9,234 nucleotides of DNA from an uncultured Ruminococcus sp. (GTDB lineage: Bacteria > Bacillota > Clostridia > Oscillospirales > Ruminococcaceae): NCBI GenBank assembly GCA_902783235.1, contig CACZQG010000223.1, positions 1 to 9,234 of the forward strand, written 5' to 3'. The position numbers and the translations under genes are program-made. The notes beneath the pieces are model-generated. The model searched no databases. It saw only the letters and a list, made by a program, of their open reading frames with translations, and was not told the DNA's origin. Below, piece by piece: positions 1 through 7,134 of this stretch; position 1 is the first letter of the stretch; each line of letters opens with the position of its first letter.

Positions 1-1
1 G

Positions 2-325
2 ACAAATGCCAACGATGCCTGCGAAATGCTGGCTGTAAAGGAGTTTTTCGGAGATAAGGCGAAAAATATTACTGCAACGTCTATTAAGGGTACACTGGGA
101 CATTCACTGGGTGCGGCTGCGGCACTGGAGCTTGCAGCTTGTGCCCTTATATCCGAAACGGGTATTATCCCTCCAAATCACAATCTTACCGATCTTGATG
201 AAAGCTGCGTTTTCAGAATACCTACACAACCCGTAAAGCTTTCTCCGGAGGTGATAATGAACAGCTCTTATGCATTTGGCGGAAGCAATAACTGTGTTAT
301 ACTGAAAAAGATAGGTGAGGAGTGA
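2..325 (+). CDS. Beta-ketoacyl-[acyl carrier protein] synthase, C-terminal part (5' end outside window)
   Basis: The open frame enters from the left edge and encodes about 107 residues of the C-terminal half of a condensing enzyme of the FabF/type II PKS ketosynthase family. These enzymes join an acyl thioester to malonyl-ACP by decarboxylative Claisen condensation. The first visible residues, TNAND, match the segment just after the HGT motif, so the first catalytic histidine lies a few codons outside the window. The conserved lysine (codon at 86-88, in SIKGTLGH) and second catalytic histidine (codon at 101-103, in GHSLGAA) are present, as is the C-terminal SSYAFGGSN motif near 266-292. The visible part therefore looks catalytically intact. 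The gene ends 4 bp before a KS-like partner, an arrangement typical of KS/chain-length-factor pairs. The active-site cysteine cannot be seen. A primary-metabolism FabF is possible but less likely given the neighbours. Confidence 0.93.
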   Translation, partial: TNANDACEMLAVKEFFGDKAKNITATSIKGTLGHSLGAAAALELAACALISETGIIPPNHNLTDLDESCVFRIPTQPVKLSPEVIMNSSYAFGGSNNCVILKKIGEE

Positions 326-329
326 TAAA

Positions 330-1091
330 ATGGGAATACCTGTAAGCTTACCGGAATTTGGGGAACAGCCGGTAACGGATAAGCCCAGGCACAGCGTACT
401 GGCTGATGCATTTCAGTCGGCTGCCGAAAAAATACTAAGCGGAAGATCAATAGACGATGCTGAAAAAGCAGGTATATTTTCCGCAACGGCATATGGACCT
501 TTGGATATATACAGCAGCAACGCAAAAACACTTTATACCCGGGGAGTCAGAGGACTTCGTGCTCAGGTCTCAGCGCAGTCGGTACTGTGTGAACCCTCCT
601 GCCTTACGGGTGTAAAGCTGAAAATGAAGGCTGTAAACAATACGATTATAGGAGGGAAAACTGCAAGCTTTCAGGCGTTTGCCGCTGCCTCTGATGCATT
701 TTACTCGGATATGGGTGAAGCTTTCCTGGTAATAGGCGGTGATATCTGCGGTGAAAAGGCATATGCGGGTGCGGTACTGATGGGCAGCATATCAGGAGAT
801 ATGACGGTGAATGGGATAATCAACCGTTTTGCTCCGGATCCCGGTATGATACCGGATATGGAAAAAGAAATAGCCCTGGAGCTTACAAGGCTTGCCGGTC
901 ATGATCCATACATCCTGACTGGCTGCAGGAGAGAGTTTTCTCATGAAACCATAGAAGGTACTGATACCTGTGCAGCTTTTTTTGAAGGACTGAAAAGAGT
1001 TCGGGAGCTTATGGTATCGGAAAGCAGAAGTATTATTTACATTGACAGCGACAAAAGCGGTGCTGTCAGTGGTATACTTATAACAGCGTAG
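330..1091 (+). CDS. Short ketosynthase-like protein, probably lacking the catalytic cysteine (chain-length-factor-like)
   Basis: This 253-residue protein has a thiolase-fold ketosynthase look but low similarity to active enzymes. Residues 48-58 (GIFSATAYGPL) match the strand with the GTGFG-type motif, and about 130-155 (LVIGGDICGEKAYAGAVLM) matches the GGAE region and following strand. The segment that should carry the nucleophile, residues 103-117 (NNTIIGGKTASFQAF), has no cysteine; by eye a lysine (K110) falls near that place. No HGT or GHSLGAA histidine motifs are seen, and the protein is about 150 residues shorter than a full KS. It resembles the short N-terminal-type KS proteins (Ketoacyl-synt_2, PF13723) known from aryl polyene clusters. 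I infer a non-catalytic partner of the preceding KS. The ATG at 330 is preferred to a GTG at 315, because AGGTGAGGAG (312-321) sits 8 bases before it; the GTG lies inside that ribosome site. Confidence 0.72.
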   Translation: MGIPVSLPEFGEQPVTDKPRHSVLADAFQSAAEKILSGRSIDDAEKAGIFSATAYGPLDIYSSNAKTLYTRGVRGLRAQVSAQSVLCEPSCLTGVKLKMKAVNNTIIGGKTASFQAFAAASDAFYSDMGEAFLVIGGDICGEKAYAGAVLMGSISGDMTVNGIINRFAPDPGMIPDMEKEIALELTRLAGHDPYILTGCRREFSHETIEGTDTCAAFFEGLKRVRELMVSESRSIIYIDSDKSGAVSGILITA

Positions 1092-1104
1092 AGGAGAGGT
1101 TTAT

Positions 1105-1806
1105 ATGTTTGTTGAGGTTAAGAATGCTGTTAAGCAGTATGGAAGCGGTGATGCGGCTGTTTATGCGCTCAACGGTGCAGATTTTTCATTGGAAAAAGGA
1201 GAGATAGGTGTTATACTCGGTTCATCAGGCTCGGGAAAAAGTACTCTGATGAATATGGTGGGCGGTATAGACACTCTTGACAAGGGTACTGTTACTGTTG
1301 ACGGTGAGGAGATCAGCGGATACAAGAAAAAGGAATTAACGGAATACCGCAGAAGTAAGATAGGCTTTGTGTTCCAGTTCTATAATCTTATACCCAGCCT
1401 TACTGCACGGGAGAATATCGAGACTACAAGGGATATATCTGCCGGAAACGGTATAGACATAAATGATGTGATGGAAAAGCTGAATATCACTTCCTTTGCT
1501 GACCGTTATCCCAGTGAGCTTTCAGGCGGTCAGCAGCAGAGAGTGGCTATTGCCAGAGCGATCGTAAAAAATCCCGCATTGCTTCTCTGTGATGAGCTTA
1601 CAGGTGCATTGGATTCCAGATCAGCCGGTGAGGTACTGTCTGTGGTAGAGACCGTAAACCAAGAATATAATACCACCGTATTGATAATCACTCATAATGA
1701 GGAGATAAAGAAGATAGCCGACAGGGTTATCCATGTGAAGGACGGTAAGGTCATATCTCAGGAAACAAATGAACATAAGACAAGCGTATCCGAGCTTGAG
1801 CTATAG
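1105..1806 (+). CDS. ABC transporter ATP-binding protein, MacB/LolD type
   Basis: This 233-residue nucleotide-binding subunit powers the FtsX-family permease encoded next. All hallmark motifs are present: Walker A GSSGSGKST (39-47), Q-loop glutamine Q91 in FVFQFYNLIPSLTARENI, signature LSGGQQQR (from 139), Walker B LLLCDELTGALD with D163 and catalytic E164, and the switch histidine H197 in LIITHN. The Q-loop region (FQFYNLIP.LTA.EN) is characteristic of the LolD/MacB/BceA group rather than drug exporters of the ABCB type. The start has GAGGAGAGG (1091-1099) six bases upstream, overlapping the previous stop codon, which indicates translation coupled to the KS-like gene. By position in the operon it is likely dedicated to the cluster product. 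Substrate and direction cannot be read from the sequence. Confidence 0.96.
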   Translation: MFVEVKNAVKQYGSGDAAVYALNGADFSLEKGEIGVILGSSGSGKSTLMNMVGGIDTLDKGTVTVDGEEISGYKKKELTEYRRSKIGFVFQFYNLIPSLTARENIETTRDISAGNGIDINDVMEKLNITSFADRYPSELSGGQQQRVAIARAIVKNPALLLCDELTGALDSRSAGEVLSVVETVNQEYNTTVLIITHNEEIKKIADRVIHVKDGKVISQETNEHKTSVSELEL

Positions 1807-1819
1807 GAAGGTATGGAAA

Positions 1820-4057
1820 ATGAAAAGCTTGAACAAAACATTTAAAAAAGACTTCAGGAACAACCTTTCCTATTATATATCCATTACGCTGTTGACTATG
1901 ATAACTGTTTTTCTTGCAGTGGTAGCCTTTACAGATGCAGATATGATAGATCACGACATAAATGCACTTATAAAGGATAATAAGGGGGAAAGCGCACAGT
2001 TCAGCACGGCAAAGCTGCTGAGCGATGAGGATATTGCCTCTCTTGAAAGCAAGTTTGACCTCATTATTGAGGAAAATATGTACCTTGATGCAGAAGATGG
2101 TGACAGGACACTGCGTGTATTCAGACCTATGGAAAAGGTGAACATCTATGAGGTATTGGAGGGTGACAGACCCTCTGATAATAAGGATATACTTCTTGAC
2201 AGAGATTTTGCTGATTCCAATAAAATAAAGCCTGGGGATGAGTTTGAATTCGGAGGAGTAAAATTCAAGGTCACAGGTATCGGCATAAGACCCGATTATA
2301 TCTATTCCAAAAAGAATCTTAATGACATATGGGTAGATAAAGAGAATTTCGCAATGGCGCAGATAACAGCTGAAGGCTATGAAGAACTCAGAGATCAGAT
2401 TGACTGGAATGAGACAAGATATTATTCATCCGTATATAATAACGAGGATAATATAAATGATTTCCGCAAGACCCTTTATGATGATTTCAGTGCATATCAG
2501 TATATGTCTGCCGATTCAAACGAACGTATCTCAAAGCCTTCAAAAGCAGGTGACAATATCTTTGCAGAGGGCTGGGTGATAATCCCTCTGCTGTTTATCA
2601 TAACTATGATATTGGTATCCATCGTTATCGGCAGAATGATGGAAAACGGAAGAAAATATGTTGGTACTCTCTCGGCACTGGGCTACCGTGAAGGCGAGAT
2701 AAGTCTGCATTACAGTATCTATGCGGTTATACCGGGAATACTGGGCAGCATACTTGGCATTATACTGGCATATGCCGCCGGAAAAGGTGTGGCTATGTAC
2801 TTTATAGTTGATTATCAGATGATAAACTATGATTACTATATAAGACCTCTGCCAGCCTGCATATGTCTTATCGTACCCATGATACTTTACGGCAGCGTTG
2901 CGTACATAAAGGCAAAAAGACTTTTGAAGACCAATATAACCTCAATGCTTATGGAGCGTGATGATGCAAAAAAGAAAAAACGTCATATGCTGGAAAAAAG
3001 CAGTATGAGCTTTAAGAAGAAATTCCGCATAAGAGAGCTGTTTGCACATCCGGGCAGAACTATTATGGTGGTTTTCTGCTTGTTTCTGAGTTCCTTCCTC
3101 TGCATGATGAGCTTTGCCATGAAGGATACAGTTGACGGGTTTATAGACAGCGGTGTCAAGAGTATGTCTGTTTACGAACACGGATACTATCTGAACCATA
3201 TTGAGTATGAAAAGGACCTGGGCGGACTTCACGGCATCAATGTGGTATATGAAAGGGAAAACGGTGAAAGTGATGTAACTTTGATCGGTACACCGGATAA
3301 CAGCAAGTATGATGATGTATCCATGATAGAAGGAAGCCGTAGTGAGGACGGCTGGTATATATCAAATGTTATCAGTGAGGAGAAGGATCTTCATAAGGGA
3401 GATAAGCTGACAGTTATAAATTCAGTATCACTGGAAAAGAAGGAGATAGACATATCGGGTGTTGTGGCTGATGATGCGCAGGCAGCAGTATATACATCAT
3501 ATGACAATGTGATCGGACTTCTGGGTATTCCGGATGGGTCGTACAACGTTGTGTATTCAGATGAGGAGCTTGACATAGACAGCTCTGAAATAGCATATCT
3601 CAGTGATACTGACAGTGTAACGGAAACACTTGGCAAGGCGATGAAAATGTTTGAAAGCTTTATTTATGGCATGATCTTTATGGGATGCCTGCTGAGTGTG
3701 ATAGCTGTTTATCTGGTAGTGAACATGATAGTTGAGGAAAATAAATCCAGCATATCAATGCTAAAGGTACTGGGATACAGAAACAGCGAGATAAACGGTA
3801 TCGTTCTGAGTACAAATCATATCCTTGTTCTGATAGGATTTCTCCTGTCACTGCCTATGGGATTTGTTTCTGCAAACCTTATATGTAATGTAATGAATAC
3901 AATGGTACACGTTGTTGCCAAGCCCGGATTTACCGTTATATCAATGCTGATATGTGCTGCTATAGTACTTGCAAGCTATTGTGTATCACTTGTTCTCCTC
4001 AGAAGAAAGGTAGATAAGGTGGATATGGTAGTAAGTCTTAAAGGCAACAGAGAATAA
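1820..4057 (+). CDS. ABC transporter permease with two FtsX/MacB-type modules
   Basis: This 745-residue membrane protein pairs with the ATPase just upstream. About eight transmembrane segments are visible, at roughly 16-38, 253-274, 300-322, 346-363, 414-433, 614-638, 667-690 and 708-730. This is a 1+3 pattern repeated twice. Each first helix is followed by a large soluble extracytoplasmic domain (about 40-250 and 434-612), and each set of three helices forms an FtsX domain (PF02687), so one chain supplies both halves of the transporter. A basic linker with KKKKR (384-388) joins the halves on the cytoplasmic side. An in-frame ATG at 1769 would overlap the ATPase gene; the ATG at 1820 is chosen because AGGAAGG (1805-1811) lies 8 bases upstream and the product then starts MKSLNKTFKKDF, typical of the family. 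Such pairs export lipids or peptides or confer resistance in Gram-positives; here product export or self-protection is inferred. Confidence 0.93.
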   Translation: MKSLNKTFKKDFRNNLSYYISITLLTMITVFLAVVAFTDADMIDHDINALIKDNKGESAQFSTAKLLSDEDIASLESKFDLIIEENMYLDAEDGDRTLRVFRPMEKVNIYEVLEGDRPSDNKDILLDRDFADSNKIKPGDEFEFGGVKFKVTGIGIRPDYIYSKKNLNDIWVDKENFAMAQITAEGYEELRDQIDWNETRYYSSVYNNEDNINDFRKTLYDDFSAYQYMSADSNERISKPSKAGDNIFAEGWVIIPLLFIITMILVSIVIGRMMENGRKYVGTLSALGYREGEISLHYSIYAVIPGILGSILGIILAYAAGKGVAMYFIVDYQMINYDYYIRPLPACICLIVPMILYGSVAYIKAKRLLKTNITSMLMERDDAKKKKRHMLEKSSMSFKKKFRIRELFAHPGRTIMVVFCLFLSSFLCMMSFAMKDTVDGFIDSGVKSMSVYEHGYYLNHIEYEKDLGGLHGINVVYERENGESDVTLIGTPDNSKYDDVSMIEGSRSEDGWYISNVISEEKDLHKGDKLTVINSVSLEKKEIDISGVVADDAQAAVYTSYDNVIGLLGIPDGSYNVVYSDEELDIDSSEIAYLSDTDSVTETLGKAMKMFESFIYGMIFMGCLLSVIAVYLVVNMIVEENKSSISMLKVLGYRNSEINGIVLSTNHILVLIGFLLSLPMGFVSANLICNVMNTMVHVVAKPGFTVISMLICAAIVLASYCVSLVLLRRKVDKVDMVVSLKGNRE

Positions 4058-4070
4058 TAAGAGGTGTTAT

Positions 4071-4295
4071 ATGGAAAAAGAATTACAGAGTATATGGAAG
4101 GAAGTTTTACAGCTGGATGAGGATCCCGGTGTTGATGAATCATTTTTTGACCTGGGAGGCAATTCGTTTTTTGCTGCAAATGCTGCACAGATGACTGAGG
4201 AAAAGCTGGGTGTTCATCTGGAAATACCGGATTTTTACGATCATGAGACTATATCAGCACAGGTGAAACTGCTGAGTAATAACGGAGAAAAGTGA
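4071..4295 (+). CDS. Free-standing acyl/peptidyl carrier protein
   Basis: This 74-residue acidic protein is a complete discrete carrier protein (PF00550). The attachment site is FFDLGGNSFF, with S32 predicted to carry 4'-phosphopantetheine. The N-terminal helix (ELQSIWKEVLQLD) and the C-terminal IPDFYDHETISAQVKLL match helices 1 and 3-4 of the fold. The GGNS form is more typical of NRPS peptidyl carrier (thiolation) domains than of fatty-acid ACP, whose site is usually DSLD or similar, so it is probably dedicated to this pathway rather than to fatty acid synthesis. GAGGTG (4061-4066) precedes the ATG, and the gene ends one base before the thioesterase start. It should carry the chain acted on by the KS pair, the thioesterases and the condensation protein. 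The phosphopantetheinyl transferase is not in the window. Confidence 0.92.
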   Translation: MEKELQSIWKEVLQLDEDPGVDESFFDLGGNSFFAANAAQMTEEKLGVHLEIPDFYDHETISAQVKLLSNNGEK

Positions 4296-4296
4296 T

Positions 4297-5058
4297 ATGG
4301 GACAGTCTGGAATAACATGGATAGCTCATGAAAGATACTCATCGGAGGCAGATATTGATCTTATCTGCTTCCCCTATGCAGGGGGAAGTGCATCCTATTT
4401 TGCACCGCTGAAATCGAAAATAGATAAGCGTATCAATGTGTGCCCTGTATTGTATCCGGGACGTGAAAAGAATATGAAGGCGAAGGGCTTTGATACTATT
4501 GAGGAAATGGCGGATACCTTTGTAAAAGAACGTCCCGATCTATTCAAAAAGAAGTTTGCTCTTATGGGGCATTGTACAGGCAGTCTGATAGCATATGAAA
4601 CTGCCCTGAGAGCAAAGCAGCTTTATGGTGTGGATCCCGTTTATTTCATTGCATCTTCATCACCCTCACCCTCCAGTGAGCAATTTTTCAGTAAAGTGGA
4701 ATGTGATGATGAAAGCATGACACAGCAGCTTTTGAACAGTAAAATGATAGATGAAAGCTTTGCGGCAAATGATATGTTCGGAAGCTATTTTCTGCCCCTT
4801 ATAAGAAAAGATCTTACAATGCATATGAAATATGAGGTGAAAGAACCATTCAGCAAAATGAATACCCCCGTATTTGTTATGTACGGTGATGAAGACTTTT
4901 TGTTCAATGATAGAAAAGCAATTGACGGATGGAGCGGTCATACTACAGGTAAAGTGGATAGCAGGGTGTTTCATGGCGGACATTTTTATCTTGACAAAAA
5001 CCGAAAAGAAGCAGGAGAGCTTATATCGGAGCTGCTTTTGACGGAGGCGGATAAATGA
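4297..5058 (+). CDS. Type II thioesterase with cysteine in the nucleophile position
   Basis: This 253-residue alpha/beta hydrolase belongs to the GrsT-like type II thioesterases, which hydrolyse or transfer acyl groups from carrier proteins. Visible family motifs are FPYAGGSA (25-32, oxyanion region), LYPGRE (52-57), the nucleophile elbow GHCTG (91-95), FLPLIRKDL (165-173), YGDEDF with likely catalytic D200, and FHGGHFYL with catalytic H229. The elbow is normally GHSMG; here the nucleophile is C93, encoded by TGT at 4573-4575. Every other catalytic feature is conserved, so the enzyme is not obviously dead. Cysteine nucleophiles are known in a few NRPS thioesterase domains, such as those for obafluorin and sulfazecin, where transfer rather than hydrolysis is favoured. 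The ATG follows GGAGAAA (4284-4290); the stop overlaps the next start as ATGA. Confidence 0.93.
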   Translation: MGQSGITWIAHERYSSEADIDLICFPYAGGSASYFAPLKSKIDKRINVCPVLYPGREKNMKAKGFDTIEEMADTFVKERPDLFKKKFALMGHCTGSLIAYETALRAKQLYGVDPVYFIASSSPSPSSEQFFSKVECDDESMTQQLLNSKMIDESFAANDMFGSYFLPLIRKDLTMHMKYEVKEPFSKMNTPVFVMYGDEDFLFNDRKAIDGWSGHTTGKVDSRVFHGGHFYLDKNRKEAGELISELLLTEADK

Positions 5059-5879
5059 ATATAAAACTTATAAAAAAGAGCTTTCCCTTATTCAGAGATG
5101 AAAGATACAAGCCCTGCAGGCTGATATGCTTTCATCATGCAGGAGGAAGTGCGGCTGTATTCAGAAAATGGATGAAGGCAGATCCAATGGTGGAGATATT
5201 GCCTATAGAAGTGGAGGGCAGCGGTATCAGAAGCGATGAGGTCAGGGAACAGGATTTCTCCTATTCAACCGACTCGGCTGCGGAATGTATAGCGGATATC
5301 TATGACGGAAGGGATACATATGTTTACGGACACAGTCTGGGCAGCGTGCTTGCCTTTGATACGGTATACAAGCTCAGGGACAGATATGGCATAAGTATCA
5401 AAAAGCTGTTTGTTGCAGGCCGCCATGCTCCCTTTGCTGAGGATCCATCGGAATATCGCTGTTATATGGGGATAGAAGCACTGAAAAAAGAGCTGCTGGA
5501 GCTGGGAGGTACTCCCAGGGAGATACTGGAGGATGAAGGCTTTTCCAAATATATGCTCCCGAATATCTTTGCGGATTATAAGCTGCATGAGAGCTATGAA
5601 TACCGGGGAGAGTGCCTTGATATACCGATAATGGCACTCAGCGGCAAGGATGATAGTGATGCCGATGAGAATATCATGTCGGAATGGGAAAAATGTACCA
5701 CAGGAAGTTTTAGTATTCACTCATTTGAGGGTGGTCATTTCTTCCCGTATAATGAAAGTGAAGAGGAGGTTTTGTCAGTAATATTTGGTGAGATACACAG
5801 CGATATAGAATTAAGGCAATACCGCACAATCTTTGTACGGTATTGCCATAAAGGAATGAAAAAATGTCGAAATATATAG
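5055..5879 (+). CDS. Type II thioesterase (canonical serine) with repeat-derived C-terminal tail
   Basis: This second alpha/beta-hydrolase thioesterase is 274 residues long. Motifs are FHHAGGSA (26-33), the nucleophile elbow GHSLG (92-96, S94), LPNIFADYKLHESY (168-181), the SGKDD segment (196-200, acid residue) and FEGGHFFP with H228. It retains the usual serine, unlike its upstream neighbour, so the two probably do different jobs, for example chain release versus removal of misprimed acyl groups. GGAGG (5043-5047) lies 7 bases before the ATG, which overlaps the previous stop as ATGA. The normal fold appears to end near E252. The last 22 codons (from 5811) are read through a palindromic repeat and then into the start of the next gene, giving a 16-base overlap and a basic, cysteine-containing tail unlike the family. 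I infer that repeat insertion displaced the original stop. Confidence 0.92.
   Translation: MNIKLIKKSFPLFRDERYKPCRLICFHHAGGSAAVFRKWMKADPMVEILPIEVEGSGIRSDEVREQDFSYSTDSAAECIADIYDGRDTYVYGHSLGSVLAFDTVYKLRDRYGISIKKLFVAGRHAPFAEDPSEYRCYMGIEALKKELLELGGTPREILEDEGFSKYMLPNIFADYKLHESYEYRGECLDIPIMALSGKDDSDADENIMSEWEKCTTGSFSIHSFEGGHFFPYNESEEEVLSVIFGEIHSDIELRQYRTIFVRYCHKGMKKCRNI
5811..5851 (+). repeat. Short palindromic repeat, copy 1, inside thioesterase 3' end
   Basis: This is an imperfect 41-bp palindrome. The core is a perfect 10-bp inverted repeat, GGCAATACCG (5815-5824) with CGGTATTGCC (5838-5847). After one mismatch a further 4 bp can pair (ACAA with TTGT), and 3 bp outside the core also pair. It shares the left end TTAAGGCAATACCG and the CTTTGT.CGG.. 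right arm with the copy at 9100-9153, and equals that copy with about 13 central bases removed. It lies just before the ribosome site (AAAGGA, 5850-5855) of the condensation-type gene. No U-tract follows, so it is not a standard terminator. It is probably a small non-autonomous mobile or RNA-structured repeat. Confidence 0.8.
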
Positions 5880-7114
5880 TTGAAAGAATAAAACTGCCTT
5901 CTCAGTTAGATTATCTTATAAGAGTAACACCGGGAGACAGAGAATGCCTGAGCACCCATGCAGCAGTACGCATAAGAGGAAAAGTGGATAAAGCACGGTT
6001 TGAAAATGCTGTTCAGCGTGTCATAGATGAAAATGATGCCATGAGATTTGTTGTTAAAAGGACAGATGATGGCGAGCTTTACTACAGTGTTCTCAGACAG
6101 ATCAGCTTTGAGCCTGTATACTGTAAGCTTATGGGCGAAACAGAAGAAGAAAAGATGAATGATCTTGCAAGCCATGCAGAGAAAATATATAGCAGAGCAG
6201 ATGACTTCATAAAAGACAAAATGTGGGATATAGTGCTTTTTGAAATGGGTGCGGAGGATAATATACTGTTTTTGCGTACAAATCATATTATATCAGACGG
6301 AGAAAGCAATTTCCTTATAATAGGAAAGATCGCCGCCGCATATAACGGTATTGAAGTTCCCCGCTCCGGAAGCTACCTTGAATATCTGGAAGAGCTCAGA
6401 GAATTTGACAGTTCTCCGGAAGGGCAGCGTCTTATGAGTAACTGGGATGAAATGTCCCGGGGTTATAAGCCGTTTATAACCTATCCCACCGGCGAAAGAA
6501 AAAGATCCGGACTGACTCATATGTTTACACTGGATATCCCGGAGCTTGCAAAATATGCAAGAGAACACAGGATAAGTCTTTTTCATCTCAATCTTTTCTG
6601 CCTTCATGCAAGTATATCAGCTGTATTCAATACAACGGATACAGTGATCTGCATCGCAAACGGCATAAGATCGGGCAGGTATGCTTCTACAGTGGGTTTC
6701 CTGACAAACGGGACTATGAGCAGATTTAAGATAGATAAAAACAAATTGATGTCGCAGCTTGTTCTGGAATGCCGTAACAATTATTTTAACGCTGATAAGC
6801 ATCTGAAAATGGGATACAGGATCTCTCCCTGTGATTTTCAGATATCATATCAGAATTATGCTATCCCTCCAAAAATGATGTTTGACCATGCAAAGGCAGA
6901 GGTGATAACTGATATGCGTCTGTCCCATTCGATCTCATGGGATATTATGGTAATGGCTGTATTTGAGATCAATGATAAGCTTATGTTTTCGGGGGGATAT
7001 GATGAGGATATCTATACTCCCGAGGTACTTGAAAAAATGAAAAAATACTATATTGCTGCTGCCGACTGTCTTACAAATAATGATAAGACATTTGAAGAAT
7101 TCTGCAAGCTCTGA
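5864..7114 (+). CDS. Free-standing condensation-domain protein (NRPS C-domain / acyltransferase superfamily)
   Basis: This 416-residue protein matches a single condensation domain (PF00668 superfamily), which transfers a carrier-bound acyl group to an amine or alcohol. Supporting segments are the N-terminal LPSQLDYLIRV, GKVDKARFENAVQRVIDENDAMR (39-61, the AL..vverH.aLR region), the active-site motif NHIISDG (140-146) with catalytic-type H141 and structural D145, and VGFLTNGTMSR in the second half, matching VGFFvNtlplR. The first histidine of HHxxxDG is Asn140; the essential second histidine is kept. There is no attached carrier or adenylation domain, so it must work in trans, plausibly with the carrier protein at 4071-4295. 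The ATG at 5864 follows AAAGGA by 8 bases and overlaps the extended thioesterase frame. A PapA- or WS/DGAT-like O-acyltransferase role is an alternative within the same superfamily. Confidence 0.88.
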   Translation: MSKYIVERIKLPSQLDYLIRVTPGDRECLSTHAAVRIRGKVDKARFENAVQRVIDENDAMRFVVKRTDDGELYYSVLRQISFEPVYCKLMGETEEEKMNDLASHAEKIYSRADDFIKDKMWDIVLFEMGAEDNILFLRTNHIISDGESNFLIIGKIAAAYNGIEVPRSGSYLEYLEELREFDSSPEGQRLMSNWDEMSRGYKPFITYPTGERKRSGLTHMFTLDIPELAKYAREHRISLFHLNLFCLHASISAVFNTTDTVICIANGIRSGRYASTVGFLTNGTMSRFKIDKNKLMSQLVLECRNNYFNADKHLKMGYRISPCDFQISYQNYAIPPKMMFDHAKAEVITDMRLSHSISWDIMVMAVFEINDKLMFSGGYDEDIYTPEVLEKMKKYYIAAADCLTNNDKTFEEFCKL

Positions 7115-7134
7115 TATCAGGACAGGTGTATGAT

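Noticed and set aside
315..332. GTG at 315 as start of the KS-like gene
   Set aside because: It lies inside the purine-rich ribosome site and overlaps the KS gene; ATG at 330 has correct spacing.
1769..1819. ATG at 1769 as start of the permease
   Set aside because: It would lie within the ATPase C-terminal codons and add 17 residues unlike the family; ATG at 1820 has AGGAAGG at good spacing.
5265..5720. Minus-strand 151-codon frame within the second thioesterase
   Set aside because: Shadow of an alpha/beta-hydrolase gene with all catalytic motifs on the plus strand; no domain seen in the antisense product.
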